A stretch of DNA of 22,835 nucleotides, from the IMG/VR virus record IMGVR_UViG_3300030117_007192, positions 1-22,835 of that record. One strand, 5' to 3'. Both the position numbers and the translations under genes were made by a program. This document shows, piece by piece, positions 21,807-22,835 of the stretch (positions are counted from its first letter, which is position 1; every line of letters begins with the position of its first letter). The DNA is from a virus. The notes under the pieces were generated by a model that made no database searches, was not told the origin of the DNA, and saw only the letters and a program-made list of their open reading frames with translations.

Positions 21807-22440
21807 AATAACAAAACCATATCCAGCAGTTTATATAGAGAACTTTTTTCCTAACGAATCACTTCTCAGAGCAGCTGCTGAAAGTTATGATACTGTTTTT
21901 GATTGGGTAAAATATGGGGGTGATGATTCAAATCAAATTCAATGGTGTAATAAATTAGGTCGTGAAAACATTCCATCTCCAGCCTTATTAGTTATGGACT
22001 ATATTGTTTCTAATTTTGATCCAAATAAAGTCTTTGGATTAACTAAAAATGCTTTTCCTGATTTATCTTACTATGGTGGTGGTATGATGGTTACTCCAAA
22101 TGAAAATGGAGAGGGTGGTTATTTAGGAATGCATGTTGATGCTACATATCATGGAGTAAATAAAAATTGGAAAAGAGAGTATAGTGTTTTAATTGGTCTT
22201 TCAGAACAATATGATGAGTCTTTTGATTTATTAATACATGATGGTAAGGATGGACATTCTAAAATACCATATAAATTTAATAGTTTATGGGCATTCAAAA
22301 CATCTGAAAATTCATGGCATGGTCTTAATGAAATTACAAAAGGTCTAAACAGAAAATCTTTGGGGATTATGTATTGGTCAAAAAGTGAGAAGGGAAATCA
22401 AATAAAAGCTAAGTTTAATAATGAGTTGAGGTTTGATTGA
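21793..22440 (+). CDS. 2OG-Fe(II) oxygenase
   Basis: This 215-residue non-haem iron dioxygenase of the 2-oxoglutarate-dependent superfamily has the metal facial triad H114-V-D116 in LGMHVDATYH and distal H176 in SWHGLNEI, with R187 (RKSLGIMYW), eleven residues later, placed to bind 2-oxoglutarate. The spacing and the double-stranded beta-helix pattern are complete, so the enzyme is probably active. Such enzymes hydroxylate proteins, sugars or DNA bases; T4-like marine phages often carry several of unknown target. Its place between sugar-nucleotide genes suggests sugar or lipid hydroxylation. Initiation is at GTG 21793 with AGGAG (21780-21784) eight bases upstream, inside the end of the preceding gene. 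Confidence 0.86.
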   Translation: MKINRITKPYPAVYIENFFPNESLLRAAAESYDTVFDWVKYGGDDSNQIQWCNKLGRENIPSPALLVMDYIVSNFDPNKVFGLTKNAFPDLSYYGGGMMVTPNENGEGGYLGMHVDATYHGVNKNWKREYSVLIGLSEQYDESFDLLIHDGKDGHSKIPYKFNSLWAFKTSENSWHGLNEITKGLNRKSLGIMYWSKSEKGNQIKAKFNNELRFD

Positions 22441-22835
22441 AAATACTGATCACAGGCGGAGATGGAGAGTTTTGTAAAAACTTAGTTAAATGTGGAGAAG
22501 ATTTTACATTTTTAACACCAACAAAAAAAGAGGCTGATGTTAGGCATTACTGGCAGTTAGATAGATATTTTTATCAACATCAATCAGAGTTTGATATCGT
22601 GATACACGCAGGAGCTATAACAAGACCAATGGTTATACACGAGGATAATCCGAATTTGAGTATAGAAACAAACATAGTCGGAACTGCTAATGTCGTATTG
22701 ATGTGTGAAAGATATGATAAAAAGATAGTTTACATTTCTACTGATTATGTTTATGAAGGGATAAATGGTGATTACAAAGAAACTGATGCTATGAAACCAT
22801 TCACTAAATATGGATGGTCTAAATTAGGTGGGGAA
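22437..22835 (+). CDS. RmlD-like NAD(P)-dependent sugar reductase/epimerase (3' partial)
   Basis: The first 133 codons of an extended short-chain dehydrogenase are visible; the gene runs off the window. KILITGGDGEFCKNLV is the nucleotide-binding loop, in which the third Gly of TGxxGxxG is a Cys. DIVIHAGAITRPMV matches the family's HxAA strand, ETNIVGTANVV the next helix, VYISTDYVYEG the Ser-Thr-Asp catalytic stretch, and KYGWSKLGGE the YxxxK with Tyr and Lys. The YISTDYVYEG and PFTKYGWSKL context is that of RmlD/dTDP-4-dehydrorhamnose reductase, although GDP- or UDP-sugar epimerases are close alternatives. The start is a TTG at 22437 overlapping the previous TGA, with GAGG five bases upstream. 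Confidence 0.85.
   Translation, partial: MKILITGGDGEFCKNLVKCGEDFTFLTPTKKEADVRHYWQLDRYFYQHQSEFDIVIHAGAITRPMVIHEDNPNLSIETNIVGTANVVLMCERYDKKIVYISTDYVYEGINGDYKETDAMKPFTKYGWSKLGGE

Noticed and set aside
1-22835. tRNA genes, CRISPR arrays, insertion sequences, integrases or rho-independent terminators
   Set aside because: I looked for them and saw no cloverleaf with a TTC-type loop, no regularly spaced repeats, no transposase or recombinase motifs and no GC hairpin followed by a T run in the few gaps.
9378-22835. Carbohydrate block as host chromosome joined to phage by an assembly error
   Set aside because: Gene overlaps, start-codon habits and AT-richness continue unchanged from the replisome genes, and two conserved phage-type unknowns (12112-13028) lie inside the block. 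I cannot exclude it fully without read data.

Overview
The window (low GC, roughly one third G+C by eye) reads as a piece of a T4-like, probably marine, myovirus genome. Every supported gene is on the + strand. Genes abut or overlap by 1 to 30 bases, the longest gap is 47 bases, and I see no tRNA, rRNA, integrase, transposase, IS or CRISPR. The T4-type set of family B DNA polymerase, sliding clamp and two-subunit clamp loader identifies the lineage type. I infer the marine T4-like affiliation from general similarity and cannot name a host.

Region 1 (1-5266) is the replisome block: DNA polymerase gp43 (5' end outside the window), a glutaredoxin, sliding clamp gp45, clamp loader large subunit gp44, a small zinc-ribbon protein and a probable clamp loader small subunit gp62. 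A Mom-like protein (2908-3669) sits between clamp and clamp loader with no spacer. Mom is the phage Mu enzyme that modifies adenine in DNA.

Region 2 (5263-9385) continues it with a second Mom-like paralogue, a third divergent relative that looks closer to the DUF4338/DruA type, a DUF1599/Nmad1-type protein of a family linked to nucleotide modification, two short genes, a RecB/Cas4-like PD-(D/E)XK nuclease, a SLOG/DUF2493 protein, a ribbon-helix-helix-like protein and two small unknowns. The three Mom/DUF4338-like genes, two of them consecutive and all inside or against the replisome genes, together with Nmad1, are the best candidate here for an undescribed system: a fork-associated DNA base modification module.

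Region 3 (9378-22835) is a long accessory carbohydrate block. It has two GT4-type glycosyltransferases, two conserved unknowns, a GT2 enzyme, a GT9-like/methyltransferase fusion, a DUF616 protein, two further GT-A-like enzymes, a TagD-like cytidylyltransferase, two stand-alone methyltransferases (one of FkbM type), a DUF5672 protein, a sugar C-methyltransferase, two sugar-nucleotide cupins (RmlC-like and FdtA/WxcM-like), a 2OG-Fe(II) oxygenase and the 5' part of an RmlD-like reductase/epimerase that runs off the window. Together they look able to finish, activate, methylate and attach unusual deoxysugars. The acceptor (virion protein, host envelope or DNA) cannot be read from the sequence.

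Tight stop/start overlaps and alternative GTG or TTG starts with good Shine-Dalgarno sequences suggest long co-transcribed, translationally coupled units. The only plausible promoter-bearing gaps are before the clamp gene, before the Nmad1 gene, after the nuclease gene and before the RHH-like gene. The first and last of these share an identical 13-base near-palindromic AT motif.
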